Part shown: positions 53,234 through 60,906 of the stretch, piece after piece
Numbering within the stretch: the first letter of the stretch is position 1
Layout: the number at the start of each line of letters is the position of its first letter
Source: Candidatus Avelusimicrobium intestinale
Lineage (GTDB): Bacteria > Elusimicrobiota > Elusimicrobia > Elusimicrobiales > Elusimicrobiaceae
Length of the DNA: 64,000 bases
Reading direction: 5' to 3'
NCBI GenBank assembly: GCA_902765225.1
Contig: CACWYV010000003.1
Span: forward strand, 62,001-126,000
Position numbers and translations under genes: made by a program
The notes under the pieces: generated by a model
Told to the model about the DNA's origin: nothing
What the model saw: only the letters and a program-made list of their open reading frames with translations
The model's database searches: none

Positions 53234-54211
53234 ATGAAAAAAATACTTGTTGCCGTAAATGTCTTCCTGCTAGCGTGTACTTTTTCTTTTGCTTCTGAAA
53301 AGAGTAATTTGGACGCTAAGTTGGAAGCCGCTATTGCTGCCGCTGCCAAACCTGTGGGAATTAAAAAGGAGCCCCGGCAGTATAATTTGTCTCTGACCGC
53401 CCAGGAAGGGGTGTGGGGAAAAGAAGATAACGTTTTTACAGCCGAACCCGCCGATACACGCCAAAACACGACTATGAGCAACACGTGTAACGTGTATGCG
53501 TTGAGTGACCGTTGGGCAATTACTTCGGCGCAGTGTATACAAGATATATTCTCGCACAATTTCCGCTCCGTGGATGAGGCGCATGTGCGTGTGTACCGGC
53601 TTGAAGATTCTTCCAAAAAAGAGGCCAAGCCAGCCGATCGTTTCTTGGCCTTGGTGGGAAAAAACGGTATTATGAAAACGCGCCACCAACGGATTGCTTC
53701 CAACGGGAATATCATGTTGGTGTGGCACCCGAACGGGGAATATGCCGGCCCCTTTACCAATGTATTGGCCATGGAGGAGTACCAAAAATTAACTTCGCTC
53801 ATGAAATCTTTCTTCTTTGTGGGCGGTCGTATCCTCGTTACAAAAAAGTTTCCGCATAGCCGTTCCTTAACAGTGAAATCTATTCCTCAAGAGAACAATT
53901 TCCGCCTCTGCCGTACCTCTTTCCCGACCAACAACGGATTTTACGGACAAGCGGCTTCAGGCCTGTTGGGTTTTGATAAGGCCGGTGATGGATTCCTGAC
54001 CGGATTAAATGCGGGGGTAGTGCAGTGGAGTCCTATGGCGGCGAAAATTTATTCGCAATATGATACTTCCTCGTCTAATGTATGGAACGGTTTGACGAAA
54101 GATGACTTGATGTTCATTAAACAAACCGTCCAAGCCATTTATCCCGAAGATTGGGAACAAGTCAAAAAGCACTTGTTTTACAAGGTGACCGATTCTCCGT
54201 TCTTCCGTTAA
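53234..54211 (+). CDS. Secreted trypsin-like pseudoprotease, copy B
   Basis: 325 residues. Signal peptide (1-20). CNVYALSDRWAITSAQC (85-101) matches the Cys42-Cys58 region with His57 replaced by Gln100. SNGNIMLVWHPNGEYAGPFTNVLAM aligns with copy A; the Asp102 position reads Asn. GQAASGLLGF...FLTGLNAGVV is the GDSGGP region and may keep the Ser. C-terminal DLMFIKQTVQAIYPEDW...LFYKVTDSPFFR matches copy A (DLEFIQKTVLQHRPQDW...LFYNQTHTPYFR). Probably a binding protein rather than a protease. Own promoter module. Confidence 0.78.
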   Translation: MKKILVAVNVFLLACTFSFASEKSNLDAKLEAAIAAAAKPVGIKKEPRQYNLSLTAQEGVWGKEDNVFTAEPADTRQNTTMSNTCNVYALSDRWAITSAQCIQDIFSHNFRSVDEAHVRVYRLEDSSKKEAKPADRFLALVGKNGIMKTRHQRIASNGNIMLVWHPNGEYAGPFTNVLAMEEYQKLTSLMKSFFFVGGRILVTKKFPHSRSLTVKSIPQENNFRLCRTSFPTNNGFYGQAASGLLGFDKAGDGFLTGLNAGVVQWSPMAAKIYSQYDTSSSNVWNGLTKDDLMFIKQTVQAIYPEDWEQVKKHLFYKVTDSPFFR

Positions 54212-54235
54212 GACGAGCGGTTGAATGTTTTGAGT

Positions 54236-54268
54236 GTGCCCGCCGGATATTATCGGCGGGCACTTTTA
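54236..54268 (+). terminator. Terminator after pseudoprotease B
   Basis: GTGCCCGCCG/CGGCGGGCAC, 10-bp stem, then TTTT. Confidence 0.88.
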
Positions 54269-54338
54269 ACGCAAAAAAAGACATGGCTTAGTTCCGCAAT
54301 TTTATAAAATATAAACAAAACTGATAAGGGGGATATGT

Positions 54339-55142
54339 ATGAGCAATCCGATGTTTAATGAAGCTGCGTTTGAACGTGCTAAACAAGAACAAAGTCGTCC
54401 AACCGCCCACGCGCAAAGAGAAACTTTGCCCACGGAAGAATTGACTCCGCGCTACCGGGTAGCCGGTGCAAGCGTGATGACACTGCAAGGAACGATTAAT
54501 AAAACATTTTTCTTATTGGCTTTGTGTGTGGCCGGGGGATATGTGGGATGGAATCATTCTGAGAGATTATTGTCTTCTTCGGAGTGGTGGCTTAATGGCA
54601 CTATGTTAGCGGCCTTTGCTATCGCCGTGCTTACTGGTTTCAAACCGGTCCTGGCTTCTATTACTGCGCCCGTTTATGCTATGGCAGAGGGCTTTTGTTT
54701 GGGAATAATTTCCGCTATTCTTAATGAACAAGTGCCCGGTATTATATTGCAAGCCGTATTGGCTACCGGATTGGTATTGGCGGTTATGTTATTTATCTAC
54801 AAAACCGGAATATTAAAAGTTACCCAAGGTTTCGCGACCGCCGTTGTTTCTGCCACCCTCGCGATTGCCATTATGTATTCAGCGTCGTTGACATTTTCAT
54901 TATTTGGGGGAGATACTTCGTATTTAATTTCTTCCTCGCCGTTATCTATCGGGATTAGCGTAGTGGTGTGTATCGTGGCCGCACTCAACCTGATGCTGGA
55001 CTTCCAATTTATTTCGGACATGTCTTCTGGCGGGGACGCACCTAAATTTATGGAGTGGTATGCGGGATTTGGGTTGTTGGTAACTATCGTGTGGTTGTAC
55101 GTTGAGATCTTAATATTACTGAGTAAATTCAAACGCCGGTAA
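54339..55142 (+). CDS. Bax inhibitor-1 / YccA family membrane protein
   Basis: 267 residues. A soluble N-terminus (about 45) precedes seven membrane helices. PVYAMAEGFCLGIISAI and the C-terminal PKFMEWYAGFGLLVTIVWLYVEILILL are the family signature (cf. MEWYxAFGLLVTLVWLYLEILRL). Bacterial members (YbhL/YccA, BsYetJ) are calcium-leak channels or FtsH modulators. Monocistronic. Confidence 0.92.
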   Translation: MSNPMFNEAAFERAKQEQSRPTAHAQRETLPTEELTPRYRVAGASVMTLQGTINKTFFLLALCVAGGYVGWNHSERLLSSSEWWLNGTMLAAFAIAVLTGFKPVLASITAPVYAMAEGFCLGIISAILNEQVPGIILQAVLATGLVLAVMLFIYKTGILKVTQGFATAVVSATLAIAIMYSASLTFSLFGGDTSYLISSSPLSIGISVVVCIVAALNLMLDFQFISDMSSGGDAPKFMEWYAGFGLLVTIVWLYVEILILLSKFKRR

Positions 55143-55167
55143 ACCCGGTTTTGAATACTGCACCAAA

Positions 55168-55196
55168 CACCCCGGGCTTTTGCCCGGGGTGTTTTT
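55168..55196 (+). terminator. Terminator after the Bax-inhibitor gene
   Basis: CACCCCGGGC/GCCCGGGGTG, 10-bp stem, 4-nt loop, then TTTTTG. Confidence 0.9.
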
Positions 55197-55238
55197 GTAT
55201 GCTGTTTTAATTGCCCTTCGGAGTCACACGGACCGTAG

Positions 55239-55306
55239 GGGCCAAAAGACCTAGGCAGGCCTAGGTCTTTTGGCCCTTGTAGCGCAAGAGAGAAAAAAAA
55301 CATAAT
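55239..55306 (+). promoter_or_regulatory. Palindrome-promoter module, copy 5 (perfect)
   Basis: GGGCCAAAAGACCTAGG-CAGG-CCTAGGTCTTTTGGCCC (55239-55276), 17-bp perfect arms differing from copy 4 by a compensated pair (A-T to G-C) next to the loop. -35 TTGTAG (55277-55282) abuts it, 18-bp spacer, -10 CATAAT (55301-55306). A proper terminator lies upstream, so this is not one. Confidence 0.75.
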
Positions 55307-55365
55307 ATAGAGGCAGTAACCAAAACTGCAACAAAGCAGTTCACTTTATGTAAACAGGAGAAAGT

Positions 55366-56316
55366 ATGAAAGTAAGTAAACGAACAAGTATCATAGCGTT
55401 GATTCTGGGCATATGTTTTATGTCTACTGGGGTCAACGCCGCAGATAGAGTCCCGGCAGGTAAAAAAGCGGTTACTCTATCCACCGAAACCTTAAGCCGT
55501 ATTATCACGCCGATGATTCAAAACGAAACACCGTCGCAATGGAAGCGGCCCGGCTATTTATCGCAGAAACAATGGGATTGGCTCGTGTCCGTTGCTAACC
55601 AAAACAAAAAAAACTATTTCATCCGTGATTATATGGAGTTTTTGAGCCATTTGGATATAGAGGATCCTTATCAATTTTCCGATATCCTTCCTCTCATAGA
55701 AAAATTGGATGCGGGCTATAAGCACTATGTAGAGATTTTGCAACGGAATTCGTTAGAAATTTCGTCAGATGAACAAAAAGCTTATGAAATGGTGCGCAAC
55801 GTTTTGTACAAAAAATATTCTTCCATTACTAATTTGACACCTGTACAGCGGGAATTGGCTCTGTTTTGCCCCAATATGAGTGCCAAACAGGTCCAGCAAT
55901 TGATGCCGGCAATTGCTGCGGATGCGCAATCATATGAGAAGGTTACCGTGAGATGTTACCCGAAGGCGGAATTAGTAACATATCGGGACAGAAATTATCC
56001 CGAATTTCATAATCCGATGTTGGGAACGACTGTCAGACAACAGGTGTTTACAAACAAAGTATTTGTGATACCTTTTGATATGGATGTTAACGGACACCAA
56101 AAAACCGACAAACTGGTTGTATATGATGCTAATACCGGGGAAAGAGAGGAAGAAATTGCCCTTTCTGGAGCGGAGGGTTATATCACACTTTTAACCCATC
56201 TGACCAACCCGGAAACAGAAAGAATTCGTTTCACTACTACGAATGCTTTTTATGTTGAACAATGGGGCGTATCCCTTGGGAACCCCACGGTGTATGGTTA
56301 CAACCGTAAGCGCTAA
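55366..56316 (+). CDS. Secreted protein of unknown function
   Basis: 316 residues. Signal peptide (1-25, ending VNAAD). An N-terminal helical half (to about 170), then a beta-rich half with C168 and C197 and the string TVRQQVFTNKVFVIPFDMDVNG. ACAGGAG ribosome site. Driven by promoter module copy 5. No family recognised. Confidence 0.75.
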   Translation: MKVSKRTSIIALILGICFMSTGVNAADRVPAGKKAVTLSTETLSRIITPMIQNETPSQWKRPGYLSQKQWDWLVSVANQNKKNYFIRDYMEFLSHLDIEDPYQFSDILPLIEKLDAGYKHYVEILQRNSLEISSDEQKAYEMVRNVLYKKYSSITNLTPVQRELALFCPNMSAKQVQQLMPAIAADAQSYEKVTVRCYPKAELVTYRDRNYPEFHNPMLGTTVRQQVFTNKVFVIPFDMDVNGHQKTDKLVVYDANTGEREEEIALSGAEGYITLLTHLTNPETERIRFTTTNAFYVEQWGVSLGNPTVYGYNRKR

Positions 56317-56356
56317 TTGTTGTAACGACGTTGATTAAACCAATACTTTCTTTGGA

Positions 56357-56408
56357 CCCACCCCCGGAAGTCAGCCAACAATCTAACTTTTGGGGGGTGG
56401 GTTTTTTC
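56357..56408 (+). terminator. Terminator, long loop
   Basis: ACCCACCCCC paired with GGGGGGTGGGT across about 25 nt, then TTTTTT. Confidence 0.75.
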
Positions 56409-56533
56409 GGGCAATGCCGCAGGAAATGTGTTGTAACCGGCCTGTGATTATTTTTCCTTCCACGTAGGAAATTTTGTAAAATATAAAGGTCGCGGTTCCG
56501 GGAGGGACCGACATTATACAAGGAGTCAACCGT

Positions 56534-57727
56534 ATGAATTTTAACAACATCAAAAAAATGCAAGATATGGACCTAAAAAACAAAAAAGTACTTGTGCGTG
56601 TAGATTACAACGTGCCGCTTAAAGACGGGAAAGTGGATAATGCCAAACGCATCGTAGCGACGGAAAAAACCATTAAGTATTTGTTGGAGAATAACTGCCG
56701 TGTGGTACTCATTGCCCATTTGGGTCGTCCGAAAGGTAAAGTTTGCCCGGAATTTAGTTTGGCTCCTGTAGCGGCAGAAGTGGAGAAATTGTTTGGCGTG
56801 CCGGTGCACTTTGCCAAAGATTGCGTAGGGCCGGAAGCCGATAAAGTGGTAGCCGAAACGAAAAACGGCGAAATTGCTCTTTTGGAAAATTTACGTTTTC
56901 ACCCGGAAGAAGAAAAGAACGATGCCGAATTTGCCAAACAATTGGCCAAACACGGTGAAGTATTCGTACAAGAGGCATTCGGAACCGTCCACCGGGCGCA
57001 TGCTTCCACCAGCGCGGTAGCGCAATTGCTGCCCAGCGGTGCGGGATATTTGGTGCAGAAGGAAGTGGAATTTTTGGGTAAAGCGTTGGAAAACCCGGCC
57101 CGTCCGTTTGCGGCGGTGATCGGCGGGGCTAAAGTGTCCGATAAAATTTTACTGCTTAACAATTTGTTGGATAAGGTCAATGTACTGATTATCGGCGGCG
57201 GAATGGCGTATACGTTCTTGAAAGCCAAAGGTATTGAAGTAGGTAAATCTTTATTGGACGAGACAAAAATTGACGAAGCCAAACAAGTCATGCAGAAAGC
57301 CGCGGATAAAGGCGTCAAAATGCTTATGCCGGTAGATTACCGTGTGGCCAAGGAATTTTCCGAAACGGCTACCGCCACAGAGGTAGATCAAATCCCGGCG
57401 GGCATGGAAGCGATGGATATCGGTCCCAAAACGGAAAAATTGTTTGCCGATGAAATCTTAACCTGCAAAACGATTTTCTGGAACGGGCCGATGGGTGTAT
57501 TTGAATTCCCGAATTTCGCGCACGGCAGTTTTGCTATTGCCGATGCCATGATTGCCGCTACAAAAGCGGGTGCGGTTTCCATTATCGGCGGTGGTGATAG
57601 TGTCAACGTACTTAAAAAAGGGAAAATCAACCAAAAAGAATTTTCGCACGTTTCCACCGGTGGCGGTGCCAGTATGGAGTTTGTAGAAGGCAAAGAACTG
57701 CCGGGTTTGGTGGCACTGGCCAAGTAA
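56534..57727 (+). CDS. pgk: Phosphoglycerate kinase
   Basis: 397 residues. VLVRVDYNVPLKDGKV (residues 15-30; canonical R-x-D-x-N), IAHLGRPKG, ENLRFHPEEEKND, GGAKVSDK, NGPMGVFEF and GGGDS..N near the C-terminus. Glycolysis step producing ATP and 3-phosphoglycerate. CAAGGAG ribosome site. -10 TAAAAT at about 56476-56481, with a leader containing a weak GGTC/GACC hairpin. Monocistronic. Confidence 0.97.
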   Translation: MNFNNIKKMQDMDLKNKKVLVRVDYNVPLKDGKVDNAKRIVATEKTIKYLLENNCRVVLIAHLGRPKGKVCPEFSLAPVAAEVEKLFGVPVHFAKDCVGPEADKVVAETKNGEIALLENLRFHPEEEKNDAEFAKQLAKHGEVFVQEAFGTVHRAHASTSAVAQLLPSGAGYLVQKEVEFLGKALENPARPFAAVIGGAKVSDKILLLNNLLDKVNVLIIGGGMAYTFLKAKGIEVGKSLLDETKIDEAKQVMQKAADKGVKMLMPVDYRVAKEFSETATATEVDQIPAGMEAMDIGPKTEKLFADEILTCKTIFWNGPMGVFEFPNFAHGSFAIADAMIAATKAGAVSIIGGGDSVNVLKKGKINQKEFSHVSTGGGASMEFVEGKELPGLVALAK

Positions 57728-57752
57728 ATATATTTCGCGGAAATTGTAAAAA

Positions 57753-57790
57753 TTCAATCAGCCCCACATGGTCTTGTGGGGCTGATTGAA
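57753..57790 (+). terminator. Hairpin after pgk
   Basis: TTCAATCAGCCCCACA/TGTGGGGCTGATTGAA, 16-bp perfect stem with a 6-nt loop; weak T-tract. Confidence 0.75.
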
Positions 57791-57827
57791 TATAGGGAAA
57801 CTGAGCGAGGTCTCCCACGAGGTTTAG

Positions 57828-57833
57828 TATAAT
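57828..57833 (+). promoter_or_regulatory. -10 box, leaderless start of lipoprotein gene
   Basis: TATAAT six nt before ATG 57840; no ribosome site. Confidence 0.65.
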
Positions 57834-57839
57834 ACATGT

Positions 57840-58556
57840 ATGAACGGTTTTTGTAATAAGGGAATGTGGCTCATGGGCCTGGCAGCATGCACTGTGCTAG
57901 TCGGTTGTACTTATCACGGCCGGGTGCGACGGGGTATTTACGTGCAGCCTGCCCAAGATGACCGCGTAGTCGCGCGGGTGTTAGTCGTGTCGGATAAACA
58001 TATCCCGGAACAAATCTCATTGGTGGAGCCGGAATCCTCCCAACTATACGCTTTTGATATAGAAACAGCTGACGGAACAGCTGTGGCGGCTGCTGATGCC
58101 CTAGGTACGTTGTTTACGCAAGTAGATGCCGGGTTGCAACGGTTGGAAAACGAATATGACTTGGTGGCCGAGGTAACGTTGGAGTCGGGGTTGACACGTA
58201 GCAATTGCGAGGGATCCTTGGATAAATGGGCCGTGCGGGTAACGGGATTATGCACGCAAGTGACGGTATCAGTCCGGCGGCCGCAAACGGCGGATCCGGT
58301 AGCCGTTTATACGGTGCGTCGTTGGAAGGAATTGCATAAGCCCGGTTTTCCTACCGCGTTGCAGTGGCTTAATAAACATACGTTCTCTATCTTTTCTCCG
58401 GTTTTGCTTCCGTTGTACACCCAAACACAAGGGGCGGAGTTACGTCGCCAATTGGAAGAACACTTACGTGAAATCTTACAAGAAATTATGGAACAGTTGG
58501 GTACCCGGAAGGCAGAATTTAGGCGCGTGTTAGGTACCAGGCCCCCGGTTCCTTAA
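57840..58556 (+). CDS. Lipoprotein of unknown function
   Basis: 238 residues. Signal peptide with lipobox LVGC (Cys23). The mature part mixes strands and helices; two further cysteines (about 120 and 138) may pair. A segment VRVTGLCTQVTVSVRRPQTADPVAVYTV resembles LptE/DUF4136-type lipoprotein beta strands, but I cannot assign it. Leaderless start. Ends shortly before accB. Confidence 0.75.
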   Translation: MNGFCNKGMWLMGLAACTVLVGCTYHGRVRRGIYVQPAQDDRVVARVLVVSDKHIPEQISLVEPESSQLYAFDIETADGTAVAAADALGTLFTQVDAGLQRLENEYDLVAEVTLESGLTRSNCEGSLDKWAVRVTGLCTQVTVSVRRPQTADPVAVYTVRRWKELHKPGFPTALQWLNKHTFSIFSPVLLPLYTQTQGAELRRQLEEHLREILQEIMEQLGTRKAEFRRVLGTRPPVP

Positions 58557-58637
58557 AAGGATTGCGCCAACGGGCTTAAAATTATGTAAAATAGAGAAAA
58601 GCAGTAGATGGTTTACGGAAATAGAGGTTACGACGTT

Positions 58638-59147
58638 ATGAGAAAGACTATGATCAAAAAAACAATGCCGGTCCGCAAGATTAAACCGGCTACCCAAGCT
58701 GCCACAAAGGAATCTCCCATTTTAAAAGAAGTTAAGCAACTCTACAGTTTTATGCAGGACAATCAGTTAGACACCATTGAATACAACCAAAAAGGGTTGT
58801 ATTTGCGGCTGGTCAAAACACGGCCGGCAGTGGTACCCGTACCGGTGGCCGTAGGCGGCAGCGCTGTAGCGGCTACGGGGGGAGCCGTGGCGGTGCAAGA
58901 ACAATATAAAGAAGTATTAAACGCGCCGCTGATGGGTATTTTCTTCCGGGGGTCAACGCCCAGTGCCCCGCCGTTTGTAAAAGAAGGCGCGCGCGTGGAA
59001 AAAGGCGACGTAATTTGTTTAATTGAAGCCATGAAGGTGTTTAACGAGATGCGGGCGGAATTCCCCTGTATCGTCAAAAAAGTGCTGGTGGAGAACGGAA
59101 AACCCGTTAAACAGGGAGAGCCGTTGTTTGCCATTGAACGGGTATAA
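58638..59147 (+). CDS. accB: Biotin carboxyl carrier protein of acetyl-CoA carboxylase
   Basis: 169 residues from ATG 58638 (AGAGG 10 nt upstream); an ATG 30 nt earlier lacks a ribosome site. The N-terminal helical part and Ala/Val/Pro linker precede a biotinyl domain with the biotinylation site IEAMKVFNEM near residue 132 and the FVKEGARVEKGD thumb region. Carries CO2 for malonyl-CoA synthesis. accC is not adjacent; a small winged-helix gene follows 2 nt later. Confidence 0.94.
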   Translation: MRKTMIKKTMPVRKIKPATQAATKESPILKEVKQLYSFMQDNQLDTIEYNQKGLYLRLVKTRPAVVPVPVAVGGSAVAATGGAVAVQEQYKEVLNAPLMGIFFRGSTPSAPPFVKEGARVEKGDVICLIEAMKVFNEMRAEFPCIVKKVLVENGKPVKQGEPLFAIERV

Positions 59148-59149
59148 AT

Positions 59150-59404
59150 ATGAATCCATTACAAGAAAATATTAATTTAGCTGCCAATCAAATCAGTACA
59201 TATTTGGCCAAAAATAATACGGCCACTTCGTGGCAATTAAAAGTGATGTTCCGTATGTCCAGTTCGGTGTTGTATTTGGCCTTAGGAACGTTGTACCAGC
59301 AGGGAAAAATCTCGCTGGAAGCCGACGGCATTAACTACAACATTACTTGGGGTAGCGCGCCTAAGCCGCCTGCCGCGCCGAAGGCATTAAAAGAAGATAT
59401 GTAA
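59150..59404 (+). CDS. Winged-helix protein (DUF2582-like)
   Basis: 84 residues. Layout (helix NLAANQISTYLAKN, helix TSWQLKVMFRMSSSVLYLALGTLYQQGKISLEADG, short wing) matches the DUF2582 winged-helix family. It starts 2 nt after accB, so it is co-expressed and may regulate or bind near the fatty-acid genes; that is inference. Role in the family is not established. Confidence 0.72.
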   Translation: MNPLQENINLAANQISTYLAKNNTATSWQLKVMFRMSSSVLYLALGTLYQQGKISLEADGINYNITWGSAPKPPAAPKALKEDM

Positions 59405-59451
59405 ACGGGGAATACCCCGCCGGGGTATGTATTTCCGCCGATATTTTAAAG

Positions 59452-59482
59452 CAGGCCCGGGCCGTAACCCCGGGCCTGTGGT
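59452..59482 (+). terminator. Hairpin before the sirtuin gene
   Basis: CAGGCCCGGG/CCCGGGCCTG, 10-bp stem; a second palindrome ATACCCCGCCGGGGTAT precedes it at about 59412-59428. Confidence 0.7.
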
Positions 59483-59505
59483 TTAAAGGAGGGGCAACAG
59501 AGCAT

Positions 59506-60234
59506 ATGGATAATTTTCAACAAGCAGTCCAACTAATCAAAACCGCCTCGTACGGGGTGGTTTTCACCGGTGCGGGGATTAGCGTGGAAAGCGGTATTGC
59601 GCCCTTTACGGGGGTGGGGGGATTGTGGAACCAATACGACCCCAAATACATTGAAATTGATTTTTTTCGGATGCACCCGCAAGAAAGTTGGCGGGAGATG
59701 AAAAAGATTTTTTTTAACGATATGCACGACGCTGTCCCCAATAAAGCGCACGAAGTCGTGGCGGCATTGGAACAAAGCGGGCGTTTTAAAGGGGTAATTA
59801 CCCAAAATATAGACGGGCTTCATCAAAAGGCGGGCAGTAAAAACGTGCAAGAGTTTCACGGAACGATTTATACACTTTCCTGCCAACGGTGCGGCAAGCA
59901 ATATCAGTTGGCGGATGTTGATTTATCGGCGGACCCGCCGTGTTGTACGTGCGGGGGCGTATTAAAGCCCGATTTTGTTTTTTACGGGGAGGGAATCCCG
60001 CCGGTTGCATATCAAGGTTCGCTGCAGCTGGCGCAAAATTGTGATGTGATGATTATTGTAGGTACGGCGGGGCAGGTAATGCCGGCGTGCAGTATGCCGC
60101 TGGTAGCCAAGGAGTACGGGGCTAAAATTATAGAAGTCAATCCGCAACCCTCGTCCTTTACGGATAGCATTACCGATTATTACTTCCCGCAACAAGCAAC
60201 ACAATTTTTTGGTGCCTTGGAAAAAAAGTTATAG
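59506..60234 (+). CDS. Sir2-family NAD-dependent deacylase with altered NAD motif
   Basis: 242 residues. Rossmann GAGISVESGI (22-31), TQNIDGLH with catalytic His in EFHG, zinc cysteines CQRC...CCTC (one vicinal Cys extra), and IIVGTAGQVMPA. The usual GIPxFRG reads GIAPFTGVGGLW, so the Arg next to the nicotinamide site is Thr. Strong AAAGGAGG ribosome site. Deacylation of lysines, or an ADP-ribosylation-type role, cannot be distinguished. Confidence 0.88.
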   Translation: MDNFQQAVQLIKTASYGVVFTGAGISVESGIAPFTGVGGLWNQYDPKYIEIDFFRMHPQESWREMKKIFFNDMHDAVPNKAHEVVAALEQSGRFKGVITQNIDGLHQKAGSKNVQEFHGTIYTLSCQRCGKQYQLADVDLSADPPCCTCGGVLKPDFVFYGEGIPPVAYQGSLQLAQNCDVMIIVGTAGQVMPACSMPLVAKEYGAKIIEVNPQPSSFTDSITDYYFPQQATQFFGALEKKL

Positions 60235-60252
60235 GAAGAATTATTGATACAA

Positions 60253-60284
60253 AAAACAAACCGCCCTTATGGGCGGTTTGTTTG
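60253..60284. terminator. Bidirectional terminator
   Basis: AAACAAACCGCCC/GGGCGGTTTGTTT, 13-bp stem between converging sirtuin and DUF805 genes. Confidence 0.88.
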
Positions 60285-60297
60285 GCATCAGATTATA

Positions 60298-60675
60298 TTA
60301 GTTTTTAGAAGGCAACAAGGTAAAAATAAATACAATCAAGTTAGTAATGAAATACAACAGACCGAATATGACGGGAATTGTTATAAACTGGCCAAAGATA
60401 CTTATGATCGTAGAAGGTATAGCTGCCGCCAGAACCCACCAAGGACTAAACCCAGCATCTCGCACTCGTCGGGTAGTAATTCCCCAAACCGGCAAGAATA
60501 GTGCCAATGTTTCCAGTATCATTAGTTGAGGGGATAATATGAGCAAAAGCACTATATTAATGGGTACAAATACAATGAAGAGGTACAGCATAAACATCCA
60601 AAACTGTTTGCGCGTAGCGCGGCCCGAAAAGTCCACGTAATGGTGCATCAATACATCTAGGAAGTAAGTTTTCAT
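60298..60675 (-). CDS. DUF805 family membrane protein
   Basis: 125 residues. The N-terminal FSGRATRKQFWMFMLYLFI signature and RRVRDAGFSPWW are diagnostic of DUF805; about four membrane helices. AAGGAGAG ribosome site. Function of the family is unknown. Confidence 0.9.
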   Translation of the reverse strand: MKTYFLDVLMHHYVDFSGRATRKQFWMFMLYLFIVFVPINIVLLLILSPQLMILETLALFLPVWGITTRRVRDAGFSPWWVLAAAIPSTIISIFGQFITIPVIFGLLYFITNLIVFIFTLLPSKN

Positions 60676-60906
60676 TTTTCTCTCCTTTTGGGAAACGACT
60701 TCCCTGTTAGTATATCATAAAATAGTCCGGTGCAACAATAAGGAATTTTTCACTGAGAATTTAGCCCGTAATTCGGTAATTCGGTGAAATTTCTTAAGGG
60801 CGGTTTTGGAATTCCGTTAAGGTTCCGTGTGAAATACGCAGTACCTATAATTTTATTATGCTATAATGGGGAAAAGAAGTAATTTTATCTTTACACAGGC
60901 GTTGAT
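60676..60906. other. Intergenic region between divergent genes
   Basis: 231 bases. Contains a tandem TAATTCGG repeat (about 60770-60786), a -10 TATAAT at 60862-60867 for the heptosyltransferase gene, and a 40-nt leader. The start at 60907 has only a weak ribosome site (ACAGGCG). I see no RNA gene. Confidence 0.5.
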
